Assembly: GCA_026162565.1 (NCBI GenBank)
Contig: JAOEIQ010000008.1
Coordinates: 1-64,000 of the forward strand
Direction: 5' to 3'
DNA: 64,000 nt
Origin: Flavobacteriaceae bacterium NBU2973
GTDB taxonomy: Bacteria; Bacteroidota; Bacteroidia; Flavobacteriales; Flavobacteriaceae
The notes below the pieces were generated by a model, which was not told the origin of the DNA, did no database searches, and saw nothing but the letters and a program-made list of their open reading frames with translations. Within the stretch, counting starts at the first letter, position 1; each line of letters begins with the position of its first letter. Positions 24,231-33,159 of this stretch are shown in pieces. The translations under genes and the position numbers were made by a program.

Positions 24231-25677
24231 GTCTTTCTTTTCTCGATATAAATAACAATCCTAAAAATGTTATTAGACCATTAATAATTAGAATCTCAAA
24301 TCCTATTTGATAACCGTTTAACAAATCAATGGAATACATATTTATAAAGTAAGATATAATAGGTGCTAATACAGCAATGATCCAAACATGCTTATCAGCT
24401 AAATGTTTTTTGGTTAATATTCCAAAAGCGAATAAACCTAACAAAGGACCATAAGTATAACCAGCAGCTTTAAACAGCTCCCAAATCACTGATACATCAT
24501 TAAATAGTGCATCAAATAAAATAATAACTATTACAAGAATAAAACTAAAGAGAATATGTATTTGTTTACGAATTCTTTTTCTGTCTTCCTCTGGTTTTTT
24601 ATCTAGTTCAATTATATCAATACAAAAAGACGTAGTTAACGAAGTTAAAGCACTATCTGCACTTGAATAAGCGGCTGCAATAAGACCAAGAAGAAAGAAA
24701 GCAGATGTGAGTTTGCCAATTTCTGGTAGCATGGCAATTGTTGGGAATAAATCATCTTTTTTAGCTGTAATACCATGCTGTTCTGCATATTGTGTAAGCA
24801 TTAAACCAAGCGCCAAAAATAGAATGTTAACCAATACAATAATAACACTAAACGACACCATGTTTTTCTGTGCCTCCTTTAAATTTTTACAAGTCAGGTT
24901 TTTCTGCATCATATCTTGATCTAAACCTGTCATGGTAATAGTTATAAAAATACCAGCAAGAAAACTCTTAAAGAAATATTGCGCATCGTTAACATCATCA
25001 AAAAAGAAGGTTTTACTCAAAGCACTTTGTTTGACATTAGTATAAATTTCAGAAACGCTATTGAGGTCTAGAGCAGAAGCTAAAAACCAAATAGTAATAA
25101 CCACTGAAACAAGCATAAAAAGTGTTTGAAGCGTATCGGTAAAAATAATGGTCTTTATACCACCTTTAAAGGTATAGAGCCAAATAAGAGCAATGGTAAT
25201 AATAACCGTTATCGCGAAAGGAACTCCAAATCCATCAAAAATTAATAATTGTAAAACTTTAGCAACCAAAAATAATCTGAAAGCAGCACCAATAGTTCTA
25301 GAAATTAAAAAGGCCACAGAACCTGTCTTATAACTCGTATTACCAAAGCGCTCTTTTAAATACGTATAAATAGAGGTGAGGTTTAATCTATAGTATAGAG
25401 GTAATAGTACATAAGCAATTATTAGATATCCAAAGAAGTAACCAAGTACTACTTGAAAATAACCAAATTGTTTAGCTTCAACAGCACCAGGAACAGAAAT
25501 AAAAGTTACTCCAGATAAAGAAGCACCAATCATTCCAAAAGCAACTAAATACCATGGCGCCGATTTATTAGCTTTAAAAAAAGCGTCGTTGGTGTCGTCT
25601 TTTCCGGTTATGTAAGAAATTAAAATAAGGATGGCGAAATAACCTAGAATGAGTAAAATAATTTCTGTTGATGTCAT
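24217..25677 (-). CDS. sodium:solute symporter family transporter
   Basis: A 486-aa inner-membrane protein of the SSS family with about 13 hydrophobic segments. Typical features are GMIGASLSGVTFISVPGA in the early helices (the unwound sodium-site helix), TGLDQDMMQKNLTCK in the middle and FLLGLIAAAYSSADSALTSL in the eighth helix, all hallmarks of SSS carriers. The solute (sugar, proline, pantothenate or other) cannot be told. It is convergent with the CoA-binding gene. Confidence 0.92.
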   Translation of the reverse strand: MTSTEIILLILGYFAILILISYITGKDDTNDAFFKANKSAPWYLVAFGMIGASLSGVTFISVPGAVEAKQFGYFQVVLGYFFGYLIIAYVLLPLYYRLNLTSIYTYLKERFGNTSYKTGSVAFLISRTIGAAFRLFLVAKVLQLLIFDGFGVPFAITVIITIALIWLYTFKGGIKTIIFTDTLQTLFMLVSVVITIWFLASALDLNSVSEIYTNVKQSALSKTFFFDDVNDAQYFFKSFLAGIFITITMTGLDQDMMQKNLTCKNLKEAQKNMVSFSVIIVLVNILFLALGLMLTQYAEQHGITAKKDDLFPTIAMLPEIGKLTSAFFLLGLIAAAYSSADSALTSLTTSFCIDIIELDKKPEEDRKRIRKQIHILFSFILVIVIILFDALFNDVSVIWELFKAAGYTYGPLLGLFAFGILTKKHLADKHVWIIAVLAPIISYFINMYSIDLLNGYQIGFEILIINGLITFLGLLFISRKERPSID

Positions 25678-25766
25678 AAATTGTAATTATGCTACCAAAA
25701 TACAAATTACTAATTGATAGCTTTTAAATTTGTTATAGAGTTTTTTATAAAATAGATTATATATAG

Positions 25767-25774
25767 TAATTTCG
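25767..25774 (+). promoter_or_regulatory. -7-like box upstream of recR
   Basis: TAATTTCG, one base off TAnnTTTG, ends 5 nt before the recR ATG at 25780. If used, the mRNA would be leaderless or nearly so. Confidence 0.35.
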
Positions 25775-25779
25775 CAGCA

Positions 25780-26397
25780 ATGGAATTCTCTTCTAAATTA
25801 CTGGAAAAAGCAGTTAACGAAATGTCTCAATTACCTGGAATAGGCAAACGTACTGCACTTCGTTTGGTGTTACACATGTTACGCCAACCAGAACAGCAAA
25901 CAAATGATTTAGCTAATGCTTTACAAAAAATGAGACTAGAGATTAATTTTTGTAAAAGTTGTCATAACATCAGTGATGTAGAATTGTGTGAAATTTGCTC
26001 TAATCCACATAGAGACGAATCTATAATATGTGTTGTCGAAGATATTCGCGATGTCATGGCAATTGAAAACACGAGTTCTTTTAGAGGATTGTACCATGTG
26101 CTTAATGGAAAAATCTCTCCTATGGATGGCATTGGTCCAAACGATTTAAATGTAGAGTCATTAGTCGCTAAAGTGAAAACGGGAACTGTAAAAGAATTAA
26201 TTTTTGCGTTAAGCTCCACCATGGAAGGGGATACTACCAATTTCTACATATACAGACAAATTCAAGATTACGATGTAAAGACTTCAACCATAGCTAGAGG
26301 AATTTCAGTAGGCGATGAATTAGAATATGCAGATGAAGTTACTCTTGGACGAAGTATAGTTAATAGGATTCCGTTTGAGGTCTCATTAAAATCCTAA
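25780..26397 (+). CDS. recR: recombination protein RecR
   Basis: A 205-aa protein of normal length. The helix-hairpin-helix is [11 protein letters not shown] (18-28). The zinc site is Cys58, Cys61, Cys70 and Cys73 (CKSC...CEIC). A Toprim domain follows ([15 protein letters not shown]). RecR works with RecO/RecF to load RecA at gaps. The downstream glycosyltransferase starts 7 nt after its stop, so the two are likely cotranscribed. Confidence 0.97.
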   Translation: MEFSSKLLEKAVNEMSQLPGIGKRTALRLVLHMLRQPEQQTNDLANALQKMRLEINFCKSCHNISDVELCEICSNPHRDESIICVVEDIRDVMAIENTSSFRGLYHVLNGKISPMDGIGPNDLNVESLVAKVKTGTVKELIFALSSTMEGDTTNFYIYRQIQDYDVKTSTIARGISVGDELEYADEVTLGRSIVNRIPFEVSLKS

Positions 26398-26404
26398 AGT
26401 CATT

Positions 26405-27502
26405 TTGAAGCTTTCGGTTGTTATACTTAATTATAATGTTCAGCACTTTTTACAAATTTGTTTAGAAAGTGTTGAAGCTGCCATCACAAATTTAGATGCC
26501 GAAATAATTGTAGTAGATAATCAGTCTTCAGATGAAAGCTGTAATATGGTAAAACAAAATTTTCATGATGTTATTCTAATTGAAAACTCTGAAAATTTAG
26601 GTTTTGCTAAAGGAAACAATATTGGTGTATCAAAAGCAAAAGGCGATTACGTCTGTATACTTAATCCTGATACTGTAGTTGCTGAAGATACCTTTACAAA
26701 GACTATAAAATTTGCAGAACAACAAAACGATTTAGGAATTGTTGGTTGTAGGCTTATTGATGGCAAAGGCAATTTTTTACCTGAAAGTAAACGTAATGTT
26801 CCTAAAGTAGGTGTAGCTTTTCAAAAAATGATTGGTAACGCTACAAAGTATTATGCTAATCATGTTAGTGAATTACAATCAGGAAAAGTAGATGTGCTTG
26901 TTGGTGCTTTCATGTTATTAAAACGGAATGTATACAACAAAGTTGCTGGTTTTGATGAAGACTATTTCATGTATGGAGAAGATATCGACCTCTCATATAA
27001 AGTTTTAAAAGCTGGTTTTAATAATTACTATTTCGGAGAAACGAGTATTATACATTACAAAGGAGAAAGCACCTTAAAAGATAAAACCTATGCCAAACGA
27101 TTTTATGGTGCTATGAAGTTGTTTTATAAAAAACACTTTAAAAAGAATATCATTTTTGATGCTTTGGTCTGGACAGGCATTAATTTAGCCTATACCATTC
27201 GTAAAAATCCAAAAGAGATAAAAACAAACCCTGAAACTTATGTTTTTGTTTCAGATTCAGACAATAAAAAGCTGAAAGCTATTTTAAATAAAGAAATTGA
27301 AGTTAGAGCAGAGATTGATGGAGTTAAAGATGGTTCAGAAATTATTTTTAATACTAATCACGTCTCGTTTAAAGAAATGATAGACATAATGTCTGCATCA
27401 GAAATTCAGAAAAGAGCAACATTTAAAATTCTATCTAAAAACGGTACATTTGTTTTAGGAAGTAACGACTCTAAAAACAGAGGAGAGGTTATTTTTCTAT
27501 AA
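26405..27502 (+). CDS. family 2 glycosyltransferase
   Basis: A 365-aa GT-A fold enzyme. It begins MKLSVVILNYNVQHFLQICL, and holds DAEIIVVDNQSSD (UDP-sugar site), ENLGFAKGNNIG, and LNPDT as the metal-binding DxD-like motif. GFDEDYFMYGEDIDLSYKV is the acceptor/catalytic region of rhamnosyltransferase-like GT2 enzymes. It probably adds a sugar to a cell-surface glycan. The start codon is TTG at 26405; no ATG is near, and the family's usual N-terminus starts right there. It is likely coupled to recR. Confidence 0.92.
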   Translation: MKLSVVILNYNVQHFLQICLESVEAAITNLDAEIIVVDNQSSDESCNMVKQNFHDVILIENSENLGFAKGNNIGVSKAKGDYVCILNPDTVVAEDTFTKTIKFAEQQNDLGIVGCRLIDGKGNFLPESKRNVPKVGVAFQKMIGNATKYYANHVSELQSGKVDVLVGAFMLLKRNVYNKVAGFDEDYFMYGEDIDLSYKVLKAGFNNYYFGETSIIHYKGESTLKDKTYAKRFYGAMKLFYKKHFKKNIIFDALVWTGINLAYTIRKNPKEIKTNPETYVFVSDSDNKKLKAILNKEIEVRAEIDGVKDGSEIIFNTNHVSFKEMIDIMSASEIQKRATFKILSKNGTFVLGSNDSKNRGEVIFL

Positions 27503-27555
27503 ATTAGAGTTGATTAATTCTTGCGAAATATTTAATAAATAGATTCTTTTTTTAT

Positions 27556-27563
27556 TAATTTTG
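27556..27563 (+). promoter_or_regulatory. -7 box upstream of the E2 gene
   Basis: TAATTTTG lies 37 nt before the ATG at 27601. No clear -33 box. Confidence 0.4.
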
Positions 27564-27600
27564 CAACCATAAATTAGATAATAAGCGATACATTACAGAT

Positions 27601-28935
27601 ATGGCAAAATTTGAATTAAAGCTACCAAAAATGGGTGAAAGTGTTGCAGAAGCAACAATTACATCTTGGTTAAAAGAAGTTGGTGATACTATTGAAGCTG
27701 ATGAGGCAGTTTTAGAAATTGCAACAGATAAGGTAGATAGTGAAGTGCCAAGTGAGGTAGATGGTGTTTTAGTTGAAAAATTATTTGAAGCTGACGATGT
27801 TGTCCAAGTTGGACAAACAATTGCTATTATCGAAACAGAAGGTGAAGGTTCTGTATCTGTTGATACACCAAAGCAAGAACCTATTGTAATGGAAACAGCT
27901 ACTCCTGCAGTCGCAGAAGTTGCTAAAACAGTTGCAGTAGCTCAAGAAACTGTTGCGCCTGTAATATCAAGTGATGACCGTTTTTATTCGCCTTTAGTTA
28001 AAAATATTGCTAAAAAAGAAAATATATCTCAATCAGAATTAGATGCGTTATCAGGAACTGGAAAAGATGGTCGCGTAACTAAAAATGATATATTAGCTTA
28101 TTTAGATAATCGTGATAAGCGATCAGATGTCTCTTCGAGCGCAGTCGAGAAGTCTCAAGCATCTCAAAAAATGATGCCTGAAACTGCTAAACCTAAACAA
28201 GAAGCAGCTCCTGTAATTGCATCTGGAGGCGATGAAATTATTGAAATGACCAGAATGGGCAAATTAATTGCTCATCATATGGTTGAGTCGGTACAGACCT
28301 CTGCTCATGTGCAAAGTTTTATTGAAGCAGACGTGACTAAAATTTGGAACTGGCGTAAAAAAGTAAAAGATGACTTTGCTAAACGTGAAGGCGAAAGCTT
28401 AACTTTTACACCAATATTTATGGAAGCAGTCGCAAAAGCATTACGCGATTACCCAATGATGAATATTTCTGTTCAAGGAGATACGATTATTAAAAAGAAA
28501 AACATTAACCTTGGTATGGCTGCTGCTTTACCAGACGGTAACTTAATAGTTCCAGTAATTAAAAATGCTGACCAATTAAACTTGGTCGGTATGACCAAGC
28601 AGGTAAACGATTTAGCTAATAGAGCGAGAACTAATCAATTAAAACCAGACGATATTCAAGGCGGAACCTATACAGTAACCAATGTTGGTACATTTGGTAG
28701 TATTATGGGAACTCCAATAATTAATCAGCCACAAGTCGGTATTTTAGCACTTGGAGCTATTAGAAAAGTTCCAGCTGTTATTGAAACTCCTGAAGGTGAT
28801 TTTATTGGTATTCGTTATAAAATGTTTATGTCACATAGTTATGACCACAGAGTTGTAAATGGGGCACTAGGTGGACAATTTGTAAAAGCTGTTAAAGATT
28901 ATCTAGAAGCTTGGGATTCTAACAGAGAAATATAA
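27601..28935 (+). CDS. 2-oxo acid dehydrogenase E2 (dihydrolipoyl acyltransferase)
   Basis: A 444-aa E2 subunit. The lipoyl domain is residues 1-78, with the lipoyl-lysine Lys44 in EIATDKVDSEVP. The E3-binding domain is about 130-167 (SPLVKNIAKKENIS...GKDGRVTKNDILAYL). The catalytic domain starts about 210 and ends with the active His in SHSYDHRVVNGALGG. It could belong to the pyruvate or branched-chain complex; no E1 or E3 gene is next to it. The linker at residues of about 175-184 is encoded by a REP-like repeat (28128-28156). A terminator follows. Confidence 0.93.
   Translation: MAKFELKLPKMGESVAEATITSWLKEVGDTIEADEAVLEIATDKVDSEVPSEVDGVLVEKLFEADDVVQVGQTIAIIETEGEGSVSVDTPKQEPIVMETATPAVAEVAKTVAVAQETVAPVISSDDRFYSPLVKNIAKKENISQSELDALSGTGKDGRVTKNDILAYLDNRDKRSDVSSSAVEKSQASQKMMPETAKPKQEAAPVIASGGDEIIEMTRMGKLIAHHMVESVQTSAHVQSFIEADVTKIWNWRKKVKDDFAKREGESLTFTPIFMEAVAKALRDYPMMNISVQGDTIIKKKNINLGMAAALPDGNLIVPVIKNADQLNLVGMTKQVNDLANRARTNQLKPDDIQGGTYTVTNVGTFGSIMGTPIINQPQVGILALGAIRKVPAVIETPEGDFIGIRYKMFMSHSYDHRVVNGALGGQFVKAVKDYLEAWDSNREI
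28128..28156. repeat. REP-like palindrome embedded in the E2 coding sequence
   Basis: The core CTTCGAGCGCAGTCGAGAAG is a typical flavobacterial intergenic REP-like sequence. Here it lies in frame in the Ala/Pro/Ser-rich linker of the E2 gene and encodes roughly SSSAVEK. Confidence 0.6.
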
Positions 28936-28967
28936 TAAGTCCTTGTAAAGAGGAATCACAAAATATT

Positions 28968-28996
28968 AAAAAGCACAATTATAAATTGTGCTTTTT
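28968..28996 (+). terminator. terminator of the E2 gene
   Basis: AAAAAGCACAATT (28968-28980) pairs with AATTGTGCTTTTT (28984-28996), a perfect 13-bp stem. Confidence 0.9.
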
Positions 28997-29056
28997 CGTT
29001 TTTACTAATTAAAATAAATACTATTAACTCTATACTTTAAACTCCTTACTATTAAG

Positions 29057-29064
29057 TATCTTTG
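29057..29064 (+). promoter_or_regulatory. -7 box upstream of the exonuclease gene
   Basis: TATCTTTG fits TAnnTTTG and lies 21 nt before the ATG at 29086. Confidence 0.45.
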
Positions 29065-29085
29065 CCAAAATTCTAATCAATCACA

Positions 29086-29862
29086 ATGACTCTCAATCTT
29101 ACCAAGCCCATTTGTTTTTTCGATTTAGAAACAACAGGAATCAATATATCTAAAGATCGTATAGTAGAAATTGCGATACTCAAGGTATATCCAAATGGTA
29201 AAGAAGAAAGTCATCGTTGGATTGTAAATCCTGAAATGCCTATTCCACCTGAAGTATCTAAAATTCATGGCATTTGGGATAAAGATGTAGTTGATAAACC
29301 AACATTTAAAGAGCTAGCAAAAGAAATACATACTATTATCAAGGATTCTGATTTAGCTGGATTTAATTCTAATCGTTTTGATATTCCGTTGTTGGCAGAA
29401 GAAATGCTTCGAGCAGAGGTGGATTTTGATATGAAAAATCGATTGGCTGTTGATGTTCAAACCATATATCATAAAATGGAGCAACGTAATTTAAGTGCTG
29501 CTTACAAATTTTATTGTGATAAAGACTTAACAGATGCGCATACTGCAGAAGCTGATACTTTAGCTACTTACGAAGTGTTAAAGTCTCAAGTTGAAAAGTA
29601 TGATGAGCTAGAAAACAACACTAAATTTTTAGCAGAGTTTAGTTCTCGTAAAAAGTTTGCTGATTTTGCAGGCTTTATAACTTTTAATAAAGATGGAGAA
29701 GAGTGTTTTTCGTTTGGGAAACATAAAAACAAAACAGTACTTGAAGTTCTTGAAAAAGAACCAGGTTATTTTGGATGGTTATTAAATGCAGATTTTCCAT
29801 TATACACCAAAAAGGTATTAACAGCAATTAAGTTAAAACAATTCAACAATAAATTAGATTAG
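29086..29862 (+). CDS. DnaQ-like 3'-5' exonuclease with ExoX-type C-terminus
   Basis: A 258-aa DEDDh exonuclease. The catalytic residues are Asp13 and Glu15 (FFDLETTG), Asp99 (GFNSNRFDIPLL), His152 and Asp157 (DAHTAEADT). Residues of about 205-245 form the extra domain FSFGKHKNKTVLEVL...PGYFGWLL found at the C-terminus of ExoX and in DUF3820 proteins; another copy of this domain stands alone in the gene at 49954. It degrades single-stranded DNA ends, probably in repair or as a proofreading unit. It has its own promoter and no coupled neighbour. Confidence 0.9.
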   Translation: MTLNLTKPICFFDLETTGINISKDRIVEIAILKVYPNGKEESHRWIVNPEMPIPPEVSKIHGIWDKDVVDKPTFKELAKEIHTIIKDSDLAGFNSNRFDIPLLAEEMLRAEVDFDMKNRLAVDVQTIYHKMEQRNLSAAYKFYCDKDLTDAHTAEADTLATYEVLKSQVEKYDELENNTKFLAEFSSRKKFADFAGFITFNKDGEECFSFGKHKNKTVLEVLEKEPGYFGWLLNADFPLYTKKVLTAIKLKQFNNKLD

Positions 29863-29871
29863 TTTTTGTCA

Positions 29872-29889
29872 TTCCTGCGTAGGCAGGAA
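29872..29889. repeat. ATTCCTG-type palindrome
   Basis: TTCCTGC, GTAG, GCAGGAA, directly after the exonuclease gene. Member of the short-palindrome family. Confidence 0.6.
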
Positions 29890-29950
29890 ACCATAATATT
29901 AATTAATAATATGAGATTTTCTCTTTCGAGAAAATGAAAATAGATTTTCA

Positions 29951-30562
29951 ATGAAAATAATCTGCATAGGAAGAAACTACACAAAGCATATAGAAGAATT
30001 AGAAAATGAAAAGCCAGAGCACCCTGTGGTTTTTTGTAAACCTGATACTGCAATTCTATTAAAGAAACAACCATTTTTTATTCCAGATTTTTCAGATGAT
30101 GTGCATCATGAAGTTGAAATATTGGTAAAAATAAACCGAGTAGGTAAATATATTGATAGAAAGTTTGCACACAAGTATTACGAGGAAATAGGTTTAGGAA
30201 TCGATTTTACAGCAAGAGATTTACAAAGTCAGTTAAAAGCTAAAGGTCTTCCTTGGGAGAAAGCAAAAGCCTTTGATGGTTCTGCTGTAATAGGCAATTG
30301 GATGCCGAAATCAGAGTTTAAAAATGTAGATGATATTAATTTTAAATTAATAAAGAATGATGAGGTTGTTCAGGATGGGAATACAAGTCTAATGCTCTGG
30401 AAAATAGACGAATTGATTGAATATGTGTCAAAATATTTTACTTTAAAGATTGGAGATATTATATTTACAGGCACACCTTCTGGAGTTGGCAAAGTTATTG
30501 CTAACGATAGATTAAAAGGTTACATTGAAGACAATGAGGTGTTTTCGGTAGCCATAAAGTAA
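29951..30562 (+). CDS. fumarylacetoacetate hydrolase family protein
   Basis: A 203-aa FAH-fold enzyme, the small type. It begins KIICIGRNYTKHIEEL. The metal ligands are Glu54 and Glu56 (HHEVEIL) and an Asp in GLGIDFTARDLQ; FTGTPSGVGKV closes the site. Such enzymes hydrolyse or decarboxylate acyl-pyruvate-like compounds (FAHD1/YcgM type). It is the first of three genes read in the same direction with short gaps (24 nt to the Hpt gene, then 3 nt to cinA). Confidence 0.9.
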   Translation: MKIICIGRNYTKHIEELENEKPEHPVVFCKPDTAILLKKQPFFIPDFSDDVHHEVEILVKINRVGKYIDRKFAHKYYEEIGLGIDFTARDLQSQLKAKGLPWEKAKAFDGSAVIGNWMPKSEFKNVDDINFKLIKNDEVVQDGNTSLMLWKIDELIEYVSKYFTLKIGDIIFTGTPSGVGKVIANDRLKGYIEDNEVFSVAIK

Positions 30563-30585
30563 TTAAGACACATCGCTATTAACAC

Positions 30586-30927
30586 ATGGAACAACATTAC
30601 AAACTAGATAAGGTAAGAGATTTAGCAGGAGGAGATGAAGACTTTGTAGCTGCAATAGCGGCAACATTTCTTGAGGAAGTTCCTGCAGACGCAGAACTTT
30701 TAGAACAAGCTGTTAAAGATCTTAACTATAAACAAGCGTATCAATCTGCACATAAAATGAAACCAACTATCGAGCTTTTTGATCTTGGTGTTTTCGACGA
30801 TTTAATAATTGTTCAAGATTGGGGAAAATTTGAGAAAGTTGGAGAAGATTGTACAAAAGAATTAGAAATAGTTCTAGCTGCAGTGAAACATGCTTCCGCA
30901 GAAATACAAGCAGATTTTAACCTATAA
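30586..30927 (+). CDS. histidine phosphotransfer (Hpt) domain protein
   Basis: A 113-aa helical bundle. The phosphorylated residue is His56 in AYQSAHKMKPTIELF. Its start (YKLDKVRDLAGGDEDFVAAIAATFLEEVP) is that of stand-alone Hpt proteins, which relay phosphate between hybrid kinases and response regulators. No kinase is nearby, so its partner must be elsewhere. It is likely cotranscribed with the FAH and cinA genes. Confidence 0.88.
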   Translation: MEQHYKLDKVRDLAGGDEDFVAAIAATFLEEVPADAELLEQAVKDLNYKQAYQSAHKMKPTIELFDLGVFDDLIIVQDWGKFEKVGEDCTKELEIVLAAVKHASAEIQADFNL

Positions 30928-30930
30928 TTC

Positions 30931-32181
30931 ATGTTTGCAGAAATAATTACAATTGGTGATGAGATTCTCATTGGTCAGATTGTGGACACCAATTCTGCTT
31001 ATATATCTCAAGAGCTAAATAAAATTGGTGTTTCTGTATTTCAGATAACATCTGTACAAGATGATAAACAGCATATTTTAAAATCCTTAAAAGAAGCTGA
31101 AGAAAATGCTGACATCATTATTATAACTGGTGGATTAGGTCCAACAAAAGATGATATTACAAAAAATACCTTAGCTGAATATTTTAATGATACGCTAATT
31201 CGAGTTCCTGAAGTTCTAAAAAATATTGAAAGGCTTTGGAGAGACTACGTTAAGCAACCTTTACAACAAGTAAATAAAGATCAAGCGTTAATACCTTCGA
31301 AATCTCAAGCTTTAATGAACTTGTATGGAAGTGCTCCAGGAATGTGGATTGAGAAGCATAATAAAACGTTTATTTCATTGCCAGGAGTTCCTTTTGAGAT
31401 GAAATCATTAATACAAAATCAAGTCTTACCCAAACTCAAAGACCGTTATAAGTTTCCATCAATTTATCATAAAACATTATTGACTTATGGAATAGGAGAG
31501 AGCATGCTTGCTGCTCGTATAGAGAAATGGGAAGATAATTTGCCAGATTATATTAAACTAGCTTACTTACCTAATCTAGGAAAAGTGAGGCTACGATTAT
31601 CTGCTAAAGGTTCTAATAAAGAATTACTTGAAATAGAAGTAGAAAAGCAAATACAGTTAGTCATGCCTTTAATTGAAGATGTTTTTGTTGGGTATCAAGA
31701 CTTAAACGATTCTTTAGAAGATGTATTGGCCAATGCTTTAATAGAAAAAAATGCAACTTTATCTGTAGCGGAGAGTTGTACAGGTGGTAATATTTCTCAA
31801 TTACTAACAGCAAAATCTGGAGCGTCAGCTTTTTTTAAAGGGAGTGTTATTACTTATGCAACAGAATCTAAAATTACTGTTTTAGGATTGGATAGAGATC
31901 TTATAGAAAAGTATTCGGTGGTCAGCGCTGAAGTTGCTGAATCTATGGCAATAAATAGTAAGAGGATATACCAAACAGACTATGCGATAGCAACAACTGG
32001 AAATGCTGGTCCAACTAAAGGAGATGGAGATGCAGAAGTCGGAACAGTTTTTATAGCTATTGCAACACCTACAGAAGTTTTTTCTGAAAAATTCTCATTT
32101 GGAAATCATCGTACTAAAGTGATAAATAAAGCATCAAATAAAGCCTTTGAAATGCTTTACAAAGAAATTTTAAAAAAATGA
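30931..32181 (+). CDS. cinA: CinA family protein (nicotinamide-nucleotide amidase)
   Basis: A 416-aa protein with both CinA domains. The N-terminal MoaB-like domain begins FAEIITIGDEILIGQIVDTN and has ITGGLGPTKDDITK. The C-terminal amidase domain has LSVAESCTGGNISQLLT and ATTGNAGPTKGDGDAEVGTV. It removes the amide from NMN (pyridine nucleotide recycling) and, in some species, acts as an ADP-ribose pyrophosphatase. The usual PGGP-type motif reads GNAGPTKGDGD. It starts 3 nt after the Hpt gene. Confidence 0.94.
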   Translation: MFAEIITIGDEILIGQIVDTNSAYISQELNKIGVSVFQITSVQDDKQHILKSLKEAEENADIIIITGGLGPTKDDITKNTLAEYFNDTLIRVPEVLKNIERLWRDYVKQPLQQVNKDQALIPSKSQALMNLYGSAPGMWIEKHNKTFISLPGVPFEMKSLIQNQVLPKLKDRYKFPSIYHKTLLTYGIGESMLAARIEKWEDNLPDYIKLAYLPNLGKVRLRLSAKGSNKELLEIEVEKQIQLVMPLIEDVFVGYQDLNDSLEDVLANALIEKNATLSVAESCTGGNISQLLTAKSGASAFFKGSVITYATESKITVLGLDRDLIEKYSVVSAEVAESMAINSKRIYQTDYAIATTGNAGPTKGDGDAEVGTVFIAIATPTEVFSEKFSFGNHRTKVINKASNKAFEMLYKEILKK

Positions 32182-32192
32182 TAATTTAGTTG

Positions 32193-32222
32193 TTGTCAAA
32201 ACTCAAAGAATTTGTATATTTG
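32193..32222 (+). promoter_or_regulatory. Bacteroidota sigma-A type promoter of rpmB
   Basis: TTG (32193-32195), 19 nt, then TATATTTG (32215-32222), a good fit to the TTG-N19-TAnnTTTG consensus. It drives rpmB from 32261. Confidence 0.7.
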
Positions 32223-32260
32223 CACCTCGTTTAGAAATAACCTTATTAAAGTTAGAGATA

Positions 32261-32497
32261 ATGTCAAGAGTTTGTGAACTTACAGGAAAAAAAGCAATGG
32301 TTGGAAACAACGTATCTCACGCGATGAATAAAACAAAGCGTGTGTTCAATGCTAATCTAATAAAGAAGCGTTTTTATATTCCTGAAGAAGATAAATGGGT
32401 TACTTTAAAAGTATCTACTTCTGCTTTAAAAACTATCAACAGAATTGGAGTTTCTGCTGCTATCAAAGAAGCAAAGTCTAAAGGATTTTTAAAATAA
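32261..32497 (+). CDS. rpmB: 50S ribosomal protein L28
   Basis: A 78-aa L28. It begins SRVCELTGKKAMVGNNVSHA, and has RFYIPEEDKWVTLKVS and the C-terminal KTINRIGVSAAIKEA. Its length is normal. It heads the block rpmB-rpmG-DUF4295-ftsY, characteristic of Bacteroidota. Confidence 0.98.
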   Translation: MSRVCELTGKKAMVGNNVSHAMNKTKRVFNANLIKKRFYIPEEDKWVTLKVSTSALKTINRIGVSAAIKEAKSKGFLK

Positions 32498-32521
32498 TAG
32501 CCACAGAAAAAATTTAATACA

Positions 32522-32704
32522 ATGGCAAAGAAAGGAAATAGAATTCAGGTGATATTAGAATGTACAGAGCACAAAGCTTCTGGAGAGCCTGGTACATCTC
32601 GTTATATAACGACTAAAAACAAAAAGAACACGCCAGACAGAATGGAGATTAAAAAATTTAATCCTATTCTTAAGCGTATGACTGTTCATAAAGAAATTAA
32701 ATAA
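32522..32704 (+). CDS. rpmG: 50S ribosomal protein L33
   Basis: A 60-aa L33. It begins [18 protein letters not shown] and has [20 protein letters not shown]. It has no CxxC zinc pair, so it is a zinc-independent form. It lies 24 nt after rpmB and is followed by two tandem hairpins before the next small gene. Confidence 0.97.
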   Translation: MAKKGNRIQVILECTEHKASGEPGTSRYITTKNKKNTPDRMEIKKFNPILKRMTVHKEIK

Positions 32705-32787
32705 TTACAGATTTTTACTTCAGTAAAAATGTGAAATAAATCAAAATTACAGATTTTCACCTCCTGTGAAAATATGAAATAAAAAAC
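32704..32787 (+). repeat. tandem 42-bp repeat with two covarying hairpins
   Basis: Two copies, 32704-32745 and 32746-32787, both begin ATTACAGATTTT and contain TGAAATAAA. Copy 1 folds ATTTTTAC (32711-32718) with GTAAAAAT (32723-32730); copy 2 folds ATTTTCAC (32753-32760) with GTGAAAAT (32766-32773). The T-A pair became C-G on both sides, so the structure is kept. It lies between rpmG and the DUF4295 gene. Confidence 0.6.
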
Positions 32788-32795
32788 ATTAAGAC

Positions 32796-32948
32796 ATGGC
32801 AAAGAAATCAGTAGCATCGTTACAAACTGGATCTAAAAGATTAACAAAGGCTATTAAAATGGTAAAATCTCCAAAATCTGGAGCTTATACGTTTGTAGAG
32901 TCTGTAATGTCTCCAGAAAAAGTAGATGAATTTTTAGCTAAAAAGTAA
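32796..32948 (+). CDS. DUF4295 family small protein (50 aa)
   Basis: It reads MAKKSVASLQTGSKRLTKAI and continues KMVKSPKSGAYTFVESVMSP to the end. This matches DUF4295, a Bacteroidota-specific small basic protein always found next to rpmG; it is believed to be ribosome-associated, though this is not proven. It is too short for usual ORF cut-offs. It is followed by a terminator at 32972-33008. Confidence 0.9.
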   Translation: MAKKSVASLQTGSKRLTKAIKMVKSPKSGAYTFVESVMSPEKVDEFLAKK

Positions 32949-32971
32949 GACATTTACTCTTTAAAATATTC

Positions 32972-33008
32972 AAGCAGCTTTCATATTTTGAGAGCTGCTT
33001 TTTGTTTT
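32972..33008 (+). terminator. terminator of the rpmB-rpmG-DUF4295 block
   Basis: AAGCAGCT (32972-32979) pairs with AGCTGCTT (32993-33000), followed by TTTGTTTT. Confidence 0.75.
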
Positions 33009-33073
33009 CATGAAATAGTATTTAGTTTTATCTAAATACTTTTAATACGTATTTTAAAGAGTACTTGTTTACT

Positions 33074-33081
33074 TATATTTG
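33074..33081 (+). promoter_or_regulatory. -7 box upstream of ftsY
   Basis: TATATTTG fits the consensus and lies 78 nt before the ftsY ATG. The -33 region is weak. Confidence 0.45.
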
Positions 33082-33159
33082 CAACTAATGACAATTTTTC
33101 ACATCTTATAATTAGGCAAGAAAATTGCTCTTTAGATTTTAAAATAACATAATACATAC

